DNA of 64,000 nt, taken from positions 186,001-250,000 of the forward strand of contig NZ_FRAY01000001.1 in the NCBI RefSeq assembly GCF_900142475.1, read 5' to 3'. The notes below the pieces were generated by a model. The model saw nothing but the letters and a program-made list of their open reading frames with translations, was not told the DNA's origin and did not search any database. Source of the stretch: Fibrobacter sp. UWH4 (GTDB lineage: Bacteria > Fibrobacterota > Fibrobacteria > Fibrobacterales > Fibrobacteraceae). This document shows, piece after piece, positions 43,169-52,788 of the stretch; the stretch's first letter is position 1, and the number at the start of each line of letters is the position of its first letter. The translations under genes were made by a program, and so were the position numbers.

Positions 43169-44144
43169 TCTCCGTCTACATTCCGCTGCTGCCACTGCGG
43201 GCGTCGAGAACGGCGTGTTCTATCACGATCCGGTGATGCTTGCCGAATGCCTCGAAGGCTTGAACATCAAGCCCGATGGCACTTATTCCGATTGCACCCT
43301 GGGCGGTGGCGGACATTCCTACGCGATTGCAAATAAATTAAATAAAGACGGCGTGCTGCATGCCTTTGACCGCGACGAAGAAGCGGTGGCCTTTGCGACC
43401 AAGCGTCTTTCGGGAACCGCTCCGAAGTTCATTGTGCATCCGGTCCGTTTCGGCGAACTGAAGAATGAAATTGCGCCGAATTCGCTGGACGGCATCCTTT
43501 ACGATTTGGGGATCAGCAGCCATCAGGTGGATGACTCCGCCCGCGGCTTTACCTTTGTGGGTGACAATCCGCTCGACTTGCGCATGGATCGTCGCGAAGG
43601 TGTCTCGGCGCAGGAATGGCTGCGTACCGTAAGTGCTGACGACCTTGCCGCGGCGCTCCGCAGGAACGCCGACATGGATCGTGCCTTTAAACTTTCGACC
43701 CGCCTGGTCGAAATGGCGGTGTCTATCAACGGTCGCGACATTTTGCCGTCTGACATGAAGACGGTGGTGGAATCGGTATTCCCGGACAAGAGGCGTGAAA
43801 TCAACGGTTTGCTCGCTCGCGTGTTCCAGGCGATTCGCATGGAAGTGAACGGGGAACTCAAGGAAATCGAGGAAAGCATCCGCGCTGCTGTTGATTGCCT
43901 GAAGGTGGGCGGTCGCCTGGTGGTCATGAGCTACCACTCGGTAGAAGACCGCTGTGTCAAGGAAACCGCCGCGGAATTCGAACGTGCCTGCATTTGCCCC
44001 GAACACATGCCCGTGTGTATGTGCGGTGGTAACCATCAGCGCCTGAAAAAGGTGAACCGGAAACCGATATTACCGACAAGTGAAGAAATTGCGGTCAACA
44101 GCAGGGCTCGCTCTGCGAAACTGAGGGTGTACGAACGGGTATGA
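43155..44144 (+). CDS. rsmH: 16S rRNA (cytosine-1402-N4)-methyltransferase
   Basis: 329 residues. HDPVMLAECLEGL, DCTLGGGGHSYAI (SAM site), YDLGISSHQVDDSARGF and SYHSVEDR are the family signatures. The C-terminus has a Cys-rich patch (CICPEHMPVCMCGG) seen in some members. Second gene of the cluster, ATGA overlap with ftsL. Confidence 0.96.
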   Translation: MAEDNLRLHSAAATAGVENGVFYHDPVMLAECLEGLNIKPDGTYSDCTLGGGGHSYAIANKLNKDGVLHAFDRDEEAVAFATKRLSGTAPKFIVHPVRFGELKNEIAPNSLDGILYDLGISSHQVDDSARGFTFVGDNPLDLRMDRREGVSAQEWLRTVSADDLAAALRRNADMDRAFKLSTRLVEMAVSINGRDILPSDMKTVVESVFPDKRREINGLLARVFQAIRMEVNGELKEIEESIRAAVDCLKVGGRLVVMSYHSVEDRCVKETAAEFERACICPEHMPVCMCGGNHQRLKKVNRKPILPTSEEIAVNSRARSAKLRVYERV

Positions 44145-44449
44145 GCGAGTCTAATGTGAATTCCGTGCTGTCCTCGAACCGCCTGATTGTGCGGGGCTTT
44201 TTGGGCGCCATCTTGGTGGCGGGCCTGATGTTGATTTTGCCGCTGTACATGCAGAACCGCCTGACGAAACTTTATACGAAATCGCATGAGCTGGCCTTGC
44301 AAATCGGTCAGTTGGAACGCGAACGTACTTTGCAACAGCTTGAAATCAATAAGTTGTCTTCGCTGGAGAATCTTTCGGTGTTTGCCGAAGGGGCAGAACT
44401 TGGCTTGAACGGCGTACCGACCAAGGTGCGCGTGACGGGGGCACCATGA
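44141..44449 (+). CDS. ftsL: FtsL-like division protein
   Basis: 102 residues: short cytoplasmic start, one membrane helix (GFLGAILVAGLMLILPLYM, about 26-44) and a coiled coil (LALQIGQLERERTLQQLEIN). FtsL sequences diverge widely, so the name rests on size, topology and position between rsmH and ftsI. It would bridge FtsQ and FtsW/FtsI at the septum. Confidence 0.75.
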   Translation: MSESNVNSVLSSNRLIVRGFLGAILVAGLMLILPLYMQNRLTKLYTKSHELALQIGQLERERTLQQLEINKLSSLENLSVFAEGAELGLNGVPTKVRVTGAP

Positions 44450-46344
44450 ATATCGTGAATTTGGATGCTCTCTCGGTTGGAAAGATGATTGTGCTGGGCG
44501 TTATCGGCGTTCTGGCGTGGCAGACCTTTAATATCCAGGTGATCAACCGTGGCGTTTACCAGGAAGAAACCAAGCGCCAGGTCACGATGGCCAAGAATAT
44601 CTATGCAGAACGCGGTGAAATTCTGGATAGGAATGGCGAAGTGCTCGCGCGGAACCTGCGCGATACGGGCAAGGCCGAAGACTATAGCCGCATTTTCTTG
44701 CAAGGAAAACTTGCCTCGCAGATTGTGGGCAAGGTGGGTTTCGATGGCGTGGGAAGCATGGGCGTGGAACGCGTCTTTGACTTGCGTCTCCGCGGCAACG
44801 AAGGATTCCGCGTGGGAATCAAGGACGCAAGGGAACACGAAATCTACGGACGTTCCGAAAATGTGGCCGAGGCGAAGCCGGGAAAGAACCTGGTGCTCAC
44901 CATCGACAAGAACATGCAGGAAATCGTGGAGAAGGCGCTCAAGGACGGTGTGACCGAGTTCAGCGCGGCGAGTGCCTCTGCCGTGGTGGTGGACCCCTAC
45001 ACGGGCGAAATCCTTGCCATGGCGAGTTACCCGACATTTGATCCGAATTCCAAGAAACAGGGTGTCGGCCGCATGGCGAAAAATGACATCGTTGCGATGT
45101 CGTATGAACCGGGGTCGACGTTCAAGGTGATTACGGCTGCAGCTGCCCTTGAAAACGATGTGGTTCCCGAAGATACCGTGTTTGTGAACGAAGGCAAGTG
45201 CTGGAGCTGGAATCCTAAATCAGAACGCATCTGCGATACGCACGTCTATGGTGATATGGATATGGCCGAGGCGATGGTGCAGTCGTCGAACATCGTGTTT
45301 GCAAAGATTGCCGACAAGGTGGGGGCGGATCGCTTCTACCGCATGGCTCGCAATTTTGGTTTTGGCATGAGAACGTCGGAAAACCTTTATGGCGAAGAAT
45401 CCGGACGCTTGTACATGCCCTACGAGCTCACGAAGGACGACCGTACGCTGAAGACGATGGGCTTTGGACACGCCGTGTCCGTGACGCCGATTCAGATGGT
45501 GATGGCGTATTCGGCGGTTGCCAATGGCGGGAACCTGATGGAGCCCATGATTGTAAAGGAATGGCGCGATGCCGATGGAAACCTGGTGGAAAAGAAAAAC
45601 CCCGTAAAGGTGCGGCGCGTGATTTCGGAGAAGACGGCTGCCTCGATTCGCAAGATGCTGAACCGCGTGGTGAATAGCGGAACGGCAAAGCGCGTGGCGA
45701 GCAAGAAGATTCCCGATGTGATTTTTGGCGGAAAGACGGGTACGGCCGAAAAATATAACCAGGAAACGGGAAAATACGACCGCGAACACCAGGTTGCGTC
45801 TTTCATTGGTCTTGCTCCGGTTGAAGATGTCCGCTACGTGTGCCTGGTACTGGTCGATGATCCGAACGCCGACAAACTTTACGGGCATACGGGCGGCGCG
45901 ACGGCAGGGCCTATTTTCCGCCGTATTATGGAAAGTATCTATTACCATCCCGAGCTTTCGCCTGCAGCTCATGCACTGGCCTTGGTAAAGCCGGAATCGC
46001 CCTGCAAGGACGATTATGTGGGAATGGTTGCCGGTGCTGCAGAGGCTTTGGCGAAGTCCAAGAAGTGTGCGGTCTCGTTCGAAGGCGAGGGAAACCGCGT
46101 GGTCTCGGTTCGCAGGGATAAGGCGGATTCGCTGTCGCTTGTCCTGAAACTTGGAAATGTGGATGCGGAAAAGATGCCGAACTTGAAGGGGCTTTCGTTG
46201 AAGGATGTTCTTGAAATTGCGGGAAACATCCGTATGAACGTGGAGTATTCCGGAATGGGCCGCGTTGTATCGCAGAGCCCGAAGGCGGGTGAACCGCTCC
46301 GCAAGGGACAGATTTGTATGCTGACGCTAAAGGAGAAAGGCTGA
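44446..46344 (+). CDS. ftsI: Division transpeptidase (penicillin-binding protein) with PASTA domain
   Basis: 632 residues. One N-terminal membrane helix (about 12-25), a dimerisation domain (ERGEILDRNGEVLARN), then the transpeptidase with S224 in STFK, S280-S281-N282 and K430-TGT. A C-terminal PASTA domain (KMPNLKGLSLKDVLEIA onward) ends the protein, as in Spo VD-type or Bacteroidetes-like enzymes. It cross-links septal peptidoglycan with FtsW. Confidence 0.94.
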   Translation: MNIVNLDALSVGKMIVLGVIGVLAWQTFNIQVINRGVYQEETKRQVTMAKNIYAERGEILDRNGEVLARNLRDTGKAEDYSRIFLQGKLASQIVGKVGFDGVGSMGVERVFDLRLRGNEGFRVGIKDAREHEIYGRSENVAEAKPGKNLVLTIDKNMQEIVEKALKDGVTEFSAASASAVVVDPYTGEILAMASYPTFDPNSKKQGVGRMAKNDIVAMSYEPGSTFKVITAAAALENDVVPEDTVFVNEGKCWSWNPKSERICDTHVYGDMDMAEAMVQSSNIVFAKIADKVGADRFYRMARNFGFGMRTSENLYGEESGRLYMPYELTKDDRTLKTMGFGHAVSVTPIQMVMAYSAVANGGNLMEPMIVKEWRDADGNLVEKKNPVKVRRVISEKTAASIRKMLNRVVNSGTAKRVASKKIPDVIFGGKTGTAEKYNQETGKYDREHQVASFIGLAPVEDVRYVCLVLVDDPNADKLYGHTGGATAGPIFRRIMESIYYHPELSPAAHALALVKPESPCKDDYVGMVAGAAEALAKSKKCAVSFEGEGNRVVSVRRDKADSLSLVLKLGNVDAEKMPNLKGLSLKDVLEIAGNIRMNVEYSGMGRVVSQSPKAGEPLRKGQICMLTLKEKG

Positions 46345-47765
46345 TGATTTCTGAGACTTTGATGCAGAAATTGAATGTGCAGGGCCTATGCGACGACTCC
46401 CGCCGCGTGAAGCCGAACGACTTGTTTTTTGCGATGCCGGGTGCCGAAGGCTTTGCCGTGAATGCGGTTGCGTCCGGTGCAGTTGCCGTGGTGAGTGAAG
46501 CGGTTGCTCATGCTGAACTGACCTCGAAATGGATTCAGGTGGCCGACGTGAAGGCTGCCCGTCAAGAATCGGCAAGGATTTTCTATAAGGATCCGTTTGC
46601 AAGACTGAATGCCCATGCGGTTACCGGAACGAACGGAAAGACCACCAGCGCGTTCCTGATGGATGCGATGCTTACGGCGGCCGGCCACAAGGTGGCGCTT
46701 TTGGGAACCATCAAGAACAAGATTGGTGACAAGTCGGTGCCGGCCACCCTGACGACGCCGGGACTTCTGGACTTGTATGCATTTGCCGCGAAGGCCGTCG
46801 AGGCCGGTTGCACGGACTTGGTGATGGAAGCGTCTTCGCATTCCTTGGATCAGGGCCGTATGGCGGGCGTGCTTTACAAGAGTGCCTTGTTCAGCAACCT
46901 GACGCAGGACCACCTCGATTACCATAAGACGATGGATGCCTACTTTGAGGCAAAGAAGCTCTTGTTTACGCGTTACCTCGCAGACGACGGCGTGGCCGTT
47001 GTCAATATCGATGACGCGTACGGAAAGAAACTATACGATTCCCTAGCCGGGATTGGAGCGGACCGGAGGGTGGCTGTCTCGCGTCTAGGGGTCGTTGGTG
47101 CTACTGTGAAGCCCGAAGGGGCTATCGAAAATACTGAAGACGGACTCAAGCTTCGCCTGCCCGCGATTAGTGCCGACGTGTTTGAAACTCCGCTGTGCGG
47201 CGACTTTAACGTGGACAACGTGATGCTCGTGCTTTCGTGGGCGAAGGCGATTGGAATTGCTGAACCGGCAATGCGCAAGGCTCTCTCCGAAGTTCGCGTT
47301 CCGGGCCGTTTCGAAAAAGTCTGGAACAAGAATGGCCGTCACGTGATTGTGGATTACGCCCACACTCCCGACGCCCTGGAACGCGTCCTTACGACCGCTC
47401 GTAGCCTCTGCCGAGGTAAGCTTTCGTGTGTGTTCGGCTGCGGCGGTGACCGCGACAAGACTAAGCGCCCGATTATGGGTGCAATCGCCGAACGCATTGC
47501 GGACAAGGCTTGGCTCACCTCCGACAATCCGCGTACCGAAAATCCGACCGACATCATCAACGATGTGCGTGCCGGCATGAAGACGGACAAGTTCTGCGTG
47601 GTCGAAAAGCGCGAAGAGGCGATTGCCAAGGCTTGTGCCGAACTCAAGGACGGCGATTGGCTCGTGATTGCGGGCAAGGGCCACGAAGACTACCAGATTG
47701 TGGGTAAGACCAAACACCATTTTGATGACCGCGAAGAAGCGGTGAAGGCAATGGAAAATGTATAA
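46344..47765 (+). CDS. murE: UDP-MurNAc-tripeptide synthetase (mDAP-type)
   Basis: 473 residues from ATG 46344, which overlaps the ftsI stop; an ATG at 46314 inside ftsI is rejected. P-loop TGTNGKTT, then ATLTTPG, MEASSHSLDQGR, and DNPRTENP. The DNPR motif marks meso-diaminopimelate as the added residue. Adds the third residue of the peptidoglycan stem in the cytoplasm. Confidence 0.95.
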   Translation: MISETLMQKLNVQGLCDDSRRVKPNDLFFAMPGAEGFAVNAVASGAVAVVSEAVAHAELTSKWIQVADVKAARQESARIFYKDPFARLNAHAVTGTNGKTTSAFLMDAMLTAAGHKVALLGTIKNKIGDKSVPATLTTPGLLDLYAFAAKAVEAGCTDLVMEASSHSLDQGRMAGVLYKSALFSNLTQDHLDYHKTMDAYFEAKKLLFTRYLADDGVAVVNIDDAYGKKLYDSLAGIGADRRVAVSRLGVVGATVKPEGAIENTEDGLKLRLPAISADVFETPLCGDFNVDNVMLVLSWAKAIGIAEPAMRKALSEVRVPGRFEKVWNKNGRHVIVDYAHTPDALERVLTTARSLCRGKLSCVFGCGGDRDKTKRPIMGAIAERIADKAWLTSDNPRTENPTDIINDVRAGMKTDKFCVVEKREEAIAKACAELKDGDWLVIAGKGHEDYQIVGKTKHHFDDREEAVKAMENV

Positions 47766-49140
47766 GCTGGACTTGAAAATCAAGGAACTCTTGGAAATCC
47801 TCGAAACCTACTCGGTAGGCATCGATGGACGTACCAAGAACCGCAAGGTGAATCTTTGCATGGATTCCCGTGAACCTGCCAAAGGTGTTGTGTTTTGGCC
47901 GATCAAGGGCGCCCGTTTTGACGCCCACCAGTTTGTAACTCAAATGGAAAAAAATGGAGCATTGATGAGTGTCGTGAATGCAGATGCCGAAGGCATTGAA
48001 AACTTCAAGATGTATGCGCCCGTCGACGATACGACGAAAGCGCTCCTCAAGCTCGCCAAGGGCTACCAGAAGAATTTTAAGGTAAAAAAGGTTGCCATTA
48101 CGGGCAGCAACGGCAAGACGACTACCAAGGAAATGGTGAAGGCTGTTCTTTCGCAGAAGTACAATACGCATGCTACCGCCGGTAACTTCAACAACCACAT
48201 CGGTGTGCCCATGACGCTGTTCCAGCTCAAGCACAGCCACGAAGCGGCTGTCATCGAAATGGGCACGAGCGGCCCGGATGAAATCCGTCCGCTCTCGCTC
48301 GCCGTCGAGCCCGATGTGGCCGTGATTACGAACATCGGTGCCTCTCACCTGGAACGCCTCAAGGATTTGGATGGCGTGTTCGCCGAAAAGAAGACGATTG
48401 TCGCTGGCCTCAAGAAGAACGGTGTGCTCATTGTGAACGCCGATGATCCGCGCCTTTGCAAGTGCCGTAGCAATACCAGCTACAAGGTGGTGACCTTCGG
48501 CGTAAAGCGCGGCATCATCAAGCCCGAAAAGCTCGAATGGAGCGAAGACAACTGCGCCACTTTCTTTGTGGAACGCACCAAGTTCACGCTGAACGTGCCG
48601 GGTATCCATAACCTTTACAATGCCCTCGCCGCTATTGCCGTGGGGCTCCAGTTCCGCGTGCCCAAGGCCGAAATCGCGAAGGCTCTTGCGAATTTCCGTT
48701 CGACCAATATGCGCATGGAAATCAAGAACGCAAATGGCTTCAAGATCGTGTCGGATTGCTACAATGCGAACCCGTCTTCGACCAAGATGGCCTTGCAGAC
48801 CATTGGCAACATGAAGGTGAACCGCCGTATCGCTGTTCTTGGCGATATGCTGGAACTCGGCGCCCAGACCGACGCCCTGCACCAGGAAATGGGTGCCATG
48901 GTGCCCGAAATGAATTTCGATATGCTCCTGACTGTGGGCGAAAAGGCGAAACTTTATGTGAAGGGCGCAAAGTCCAAGGGCATGAAGGCCGCGCATCATT
49001 TTGCCTCTGTTCAGGAACTGATCGACACCCTCACCGAAATCGTGGCCGAAGGCGACGTGCTCCTGATCAAGGGCAGCCGCGGCATGCACATGGAGACTGT
49101 GGTGGATGCCCTGCTCAAGCTGACGAAGGTTAACGCATAG
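47758..49140 (+). CDS. murF: UDP-MurNAc-pentapeptide synthetase
   Basis: 460 residues, P-loop TGSNGKTTTKEM, then TAGNFNNHIGVP, EMGTSGPDEI and DCYNANPSSTKMAL, typical of MurF. Adds D-Ala-D-Ala to the stem. It overlaps murE by eight bases. In most bacteria mraY and murD would follow; here ftsW is next. Confidence 0.95.
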   Translation: MYKLDLKIKELLEILETYSVGIDGRTKNRKVNLCMDSREPAKGVVFWPIKGARFDAHQFVTQMEKNGALMSVVNADAEGIENFKMYAPVDDTTKALLKLAKGYQKNFKVKKVAITGSNGKTTTKEMVKAVLSQKYNTHATAGNFNNHIGVPMTLFQLKHSHEAAVIEMGTSGPDEIRPLSLAVEPDVAVITNIGASHLERLKDLDGVFAEKKTIVAGLKKNGVLIVNADDPRLCKCRSNTSYKVVTFGVKRGIIKPEKLEWSEDNCATFFVERTKFTLNVPGIHNLYNALAAIAVGLQFRVPKAEIAKALANFRSTNMRMEIKNANGFKIVSDCYNANPSSTKMALQTIGNMKVNRRIAVLGDMLELGAQTDALHQEMGAMVPEMNFDMLLTVGEKAKLYVKGAKSKGMKAAHHFASVQELIDTLTEIVAEGDVLLIKGSRGMHMETVVDALLKLTKVNA

Positions 49141-49152
49141 GTTGTAGTGTAA

Positions 49153-50328
49153 ATGGAAAATACGGCAGCACATACCGGCATGAACAAGTTACTGCTTATT
49201 GCAGCGCTGTTGCTGATCTGTATAGGTGTACCTATCATCTATACAGCGTCATCGCACTTTGCCGTAGCCAAGGGCTTGCCTGCGGAATTCTACCTGCAGA
49301 AGCACCTGGTTAAGGTTGTGGGCGGTCTCGTGCTGATGTTTATTTGTGCGCGCTTTGTGGATTATGGACACTGGAGCTGGCTTGGAAGGATCACTTTTGT
49401 AATAGGCGTGGTCCTTACGATAGCGGCTCTGGTCAAGGGCGGCGCGGTTAAGGGTGCGAATCGTTGGATTTTTGGCATCCAGCCCTCCGAAATTATGAAA
49501 CTGGGAATGCTGATTTGCATTTGCTGGAAGTTCTCGCAGGCGGGCGATAACATCAAGAGTGTCGCCTGTACTTTGGTGCAACCGGGAATATTCTTTGGAA
49601 TTACGGCGTTGCTGCTTATTCTGCAACCGAACTATTCGATGATCGTGATGCTCTCTTTCGTGGTCGGCTGCGTAATGATTACGGCTGGTGTGAACCTGAA
49701 ATACCTCGCGATGACTGTGGGTGCCCTAGCTCCGCTTGGCTTGATTATGTTGCTTGTAACGGGACATTCCAGCAAGCGTATCCACGCGTTTTTCGCTGAC
49801 GAAGGAGAAATGGTCGCTTCTAACTGGCAGGGGGACCATGCTCTGCAGGCTCTTGGAAATGGCGGTTTCACCGGGACGGGATTTGGCATGGGCGTGCAAA
49901 AGCTGGGTTATTTGCCTGAAGCGCACAAGGACGTTATTTATGCGGTGGCGGGCGAGGAATTTGGCTTTGTCGGTACATTTGTCCTGCTGGCTCTTTATGC
50001 AATTCTTTTTGCGCAGGGTTTCAAGATCGCGCGTCAGTCCTCGACCCGTTTTGGCAAGTACCTGGCGGTGGCGTTCACTTATTCGTTGTTCTTTAACTTC
50101 TTGGTGCACGTCTGTGTTTGCGTTGGACTTTTCCCGATGACGGGGCAACCGCTGCCGTTTATCACCTTTGGTGGAACGAACCTGATCTACAGCTGCGTCG
50201 TGGTTGGAATTTTGCTGAATATCTCTAGACCCAATACGGGCAAGATGATCAAGGAACCTTATATGAGCGGCGCGTCGTTGGAAAGTAGCGCTTACAGAAA
50301 TGTTGATTTTACAAGGAGTGGCGTATGA
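49153..50328 (+). CDS. ftsW: Septal peptidoglycan polymerase FtsW
   Basis: 391 residues, about ten helices, SEDS family. GANRWIFGIQPSEIMKLG, the extracellular loop with KLGYLPEAHKDVIYAVAGEEFGFVG and GQPLPFITFGGTNL are typical. It makes glycan strands with FtsI. The name FtsW rather than RodA rests on its position between murF and murG. Confidence 0.93.
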   Translation: MENTAAHTGMNKLLLIAALLLICIGVPIIYTASSHFAVAKGLPAEFYLQKHLVKVVGGLVLMFICARFVDYGHWSWLGRITFVIGVVLTIAALVKGGAVKGANRWIFGIQPSEIMKLGMLICICWKFSQAGDNIKSVACTLVQPGIFFGITALLLILQPNYSMIVMLSFVVGCVMITAGVNLKYLAMTVGALAPLGLIMLLVTGHSSKRIHAFFADEGEMVASNWQGDHALQALGNGGFTGTGFGMGVQKLGYLPEAHKDVIYAVAGEEFGFVGTFVLLALYAILFAQGFKIARQSSTRFGKYLAVAFTYSLFFNFLVHVCVCVGLFPMTGQPLPFITFGGTNLIYSCVVVGILLNISRPNTGKMIKEPYMSGASLESSAYRNVDFTRSGV

Positions 50329-51407
50329 AAAAGTTTCTTTTCGTATGTGGCGGTACCGGTGGCCATATTTTCCCGGCCGTAGCCATTGCAAATAGCCTCA
50401 AGAAGATGGGCGTGACCGATATTACTTTTGCTGGCCGTAAGGATTCGATGGAAGAACGCCTCGTGGCTAAGGATTGGCCCTACGAATATATTTCGGCGGT
50501 TCCTTTGCACCGTGGCCCGTTTCTCAAGAATTTGGCGCTGCCCTTTAACCTTTCCAAGGCGCTGGTACGCGCGAAGAGTGTCATCAAGAAGGTTAAACCC
50601 GATGTCGTCGTGGCGACGGGCGGTTACGTGTCGCTCCCGATCGTGCTTGCCGCAGGGACAGCCGGTATTCCCGTTTATCTGCAGGAACAGAATGCGGTGG
50701 CGGGTGTCGCGAACAAGGTGGGTTCCCGTTACGCAAAGACCATCTTTGTCACTTCCGAATCGGCCTCCAAGTTCTTCCCTGCTGAAAAGTGCATGATTTT
50801 TGGAAACCCCGTCCGTGAATTGCCTGCAAAAGGCTCCATGACTCGCCCTGCTGAATTTGCTCCGGGCAAGAAGGCCGTGTTTATCGTGGGTGGCTCGCAG
50901 GGTGCCGTAGGCATCAACAACAAGATCGAAGAAAGCATCAAGACCATTGCTGCCCGCGACGATGTGTCCGTGGTGTGGCAGGTGGGTGTCAAGAATGTGA
51001 ATTCCATCAGTGCCCGTGTCGGCGATGTGCCGAATGTGGCTATCCGCGGATTCCTGGATGGCATTTACGCCTATATGATGCATGCGGACTTGATTATCAG
51101 CCGCGCTGGAGCTTCGGCCTTGGCCGAAATCCTTGCCTTCGGCAAGCCCTCTATCTTGCTCCCGTTCCCGCATGCGACGGCGAACCATCAGGAATTCAAT
51201 GCACGCGTCGTTGAAAAGGCGGGAGCCGCCCTCGTGGAACTCGATGCCGAAGAAAATCACCTGTGGGAAAAGGTGGAACAGCTCTTGGGCGATGAAACTC
51301 GTTTAAATGCGATGGCCGAAGCGGCGAAAAAACTCGGAATGCCCGATGCCGCAGACCAGATTGCGCGCGTTATCCTTGAAAAGGAGAATTGTTTTAATGC
51401 AGATTAA
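50325..51407 (+). CDS. murG: Lipid II synthase (UDP-GlcNAc transferase) MurG
   Basis: 360 residues, GT28. GGTGGHIFPAVAIA at the start, VVATGGYVSLP, EQNAVAGVANK, GGSQGAVGINN, and ISRAGASALAEIL with PFPHATANHQ for UDP-GlcNAc. A membrane-associated enzyme completing lipid II. Overlaps ftsW by ATGA and murC by 11 bases. Confidence 0.96.
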   Translation: MKKFLFVCGGTGGHIFPAVAIANSLKKMGVTDITFAGRKDSMEERLVAKDWPYEYISAVPLHRGPFLKNLALPFNLSKALVRAKSVIKKVKPDVVVATGGYVSLPIVLAAGTAGIPVYLQEQNAVAGVANKVGSRYAKTIFVTSESASKFFPAEKCMIFGNPVRELPAKGSMTRPAEFAPGKKAVFIVGGSQGAVGINNKIEESIKTIAARDDVSVVWQVGVKNVNSISARVGDVPNVAIRGFLDGIYAYMMHADLIISRAGASALAEILAFGKPSILLPFPHATANHQEFNARVVEKAGAALVELDAEENHLWEKVEQLLGDETRLNAMAEAAKKLGMPDAADQIARVILEKENCFNAD

Positions 51408-52779
51408 TGATTGTAAGCGTGTCCGCAAGCTTCATTTTGTCGGTATCGGTGGCGCCGGTATGTCTGGCATTGCCGAGGTGCTCCATGCGAATGGATTTAT
51501 CGTGAGCGGTTCCGATACGGGCGAAAGCGCCGTAATCGATTACCTCAAGGGTCTTGGTATCCGCGTGTTCTCGAAGCACGAGGCGTCCAATGTCGAAGGG
51601 ACTGATCTTGTAGTCTATTCTTCTGCGGTTCCGCACGACAATCCGGAACTGGTTGAAGCGCGTAACCGTCGCATCCCCGTGATTCGTCGCGCCGAAATGC
51701 TCGGTGAATTGATGCGCATGAAGTACACGCTCTCGATTGCGGGTACTCACGGCAAGACCACGACCACTTCTATCGTAGGCCAGATTTGGGAAGAAGCCGG
51801 CCTCGACCCGACCATTATCGTGGGCGGAGTCGTTAAGGGCAAGGGCAGCGGTGCTAAGGTCGGTAAAGGAGACTACCTGATTGCCGAAAGCGATGAATTT
51901 GACCGCAGCTTCCTTTCGATGATGCCGTCTTCTGCAATCATCACGAACATTGATGCCGACCATCTGGACACCTACGAAAATATCGAAGACATCAAGGATG
52001 CCTTCGTGCAGTTCGCGAACAAGATTCCGTTCTACGGTCAGGTGATTGTCTGTCTCGACGACCCGAACGTGCAGCAGATTCTAGCCCGTCTCAAGAAACC
52101 GGTAATTACCTATGGCTTTACGCGTCAGGCGAAGTACCGCGTGGATAACCTTCGGTTCGAGAAGGGTTACCCTGTATTTGAAATTTTGAACGACGGCGAA
52201 AGCTTGGGTGAATTCAAGCTCCAGATTCCTGGCCGCCACAATGTGCTGAATGCGACTGCTGCCGTGGCCCTCGCGATCGAAGAGGGTATCTCTGCCGATG
52301 TCGCTCGCAAGGCCTGCGCCGAATTCGAAGGCGTCAAGCGTCGCTTTGAATTTATTGGTGAAAAGAACGATGTGCTGGTCTTTGATGACTACGCGCACCA
52401 TCCGACCGAAGCCGCAGCGACACTGCTCGGTTTCCGCGATGCGTTCCCGGACCGCCGCATTATCGTGGCTTTCCAGCCGCACCTGTTTACGCGTACCCGC
52501 GACCAGCACGATGCCTTTGGCGGTGCGTTTGCCAACTGCGATGTGCTCTTGGCAACTGATATTTATCCGGCCCGCGAAAAGCCCATCGAGGGCGTGACCG
52601 GTGCGCTGGTGGCAAACAGCGCAACGGACCGCGGACATCGCGATGCCCGTTTCGTGGGCGACCAACTGAACTTGCTGCCGATTTTGAAGTCGGAACTCAA
52701 GCCGGGTGATGTCGTAGTCCTCATGGGTGCTGGCAACATCTGGAAACTCGGTGAACGCATTCTCAAGGAATGCCTCTAG
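51397..52779 (+). CDS. murC: UDP-MurNAc-L-alanine ligase
   Basis: 460 residues from ATG 51397 (AAGGAG upstream); the longer frame inside murG is rejected. GIGGAGMSGIAEVL, P-loop AGTHGKTTTTS, SDEFDRSFL, and DYAHHPTE are typical. Attaches the first residue of the stem peptide. Confidence 0.96.
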   Translation: MQINDCKRVRKLHFVGIGGAGMSGIAEVLHANGFIVSGSDTGESAVIDYLKGLGIRVFSKHEASNVEGTDLVVYSSAVPHDNPELVEARNRRIPVIRRAEMLGELMRMKYTLSIAGTHGKTTTTSIVGQIWEEAGLDPTIIVGGVVKGKGSGAKVGKGDYLIAESDEFDRSFLSMMPSSAIITNIDADHLDTYENIEDIKDAFVQFANKIPFYGQVIVCLDDPNVQQILARLKKPVITYGFTRQAKYRVDNLRFEKGYPVFEILNDGESLGEFKLQIPGRHNVLNATAAVALAIEEGISADVARKACAEFEGVKRRFEFIGEKNDVLVFDDYAHHPTEAAATLLGFRDAFPDRRIIVAFQPHLFTRTRDQHDAFGGAFANCDVLLATDIYPAREKPIEGVTGALVANSATDRGHRDARFVGDQLNLLPILKSELKPGDVVVLMGAGNIWKLGERILKECL

Positions 52780-52788
52780 GAGATTGGA

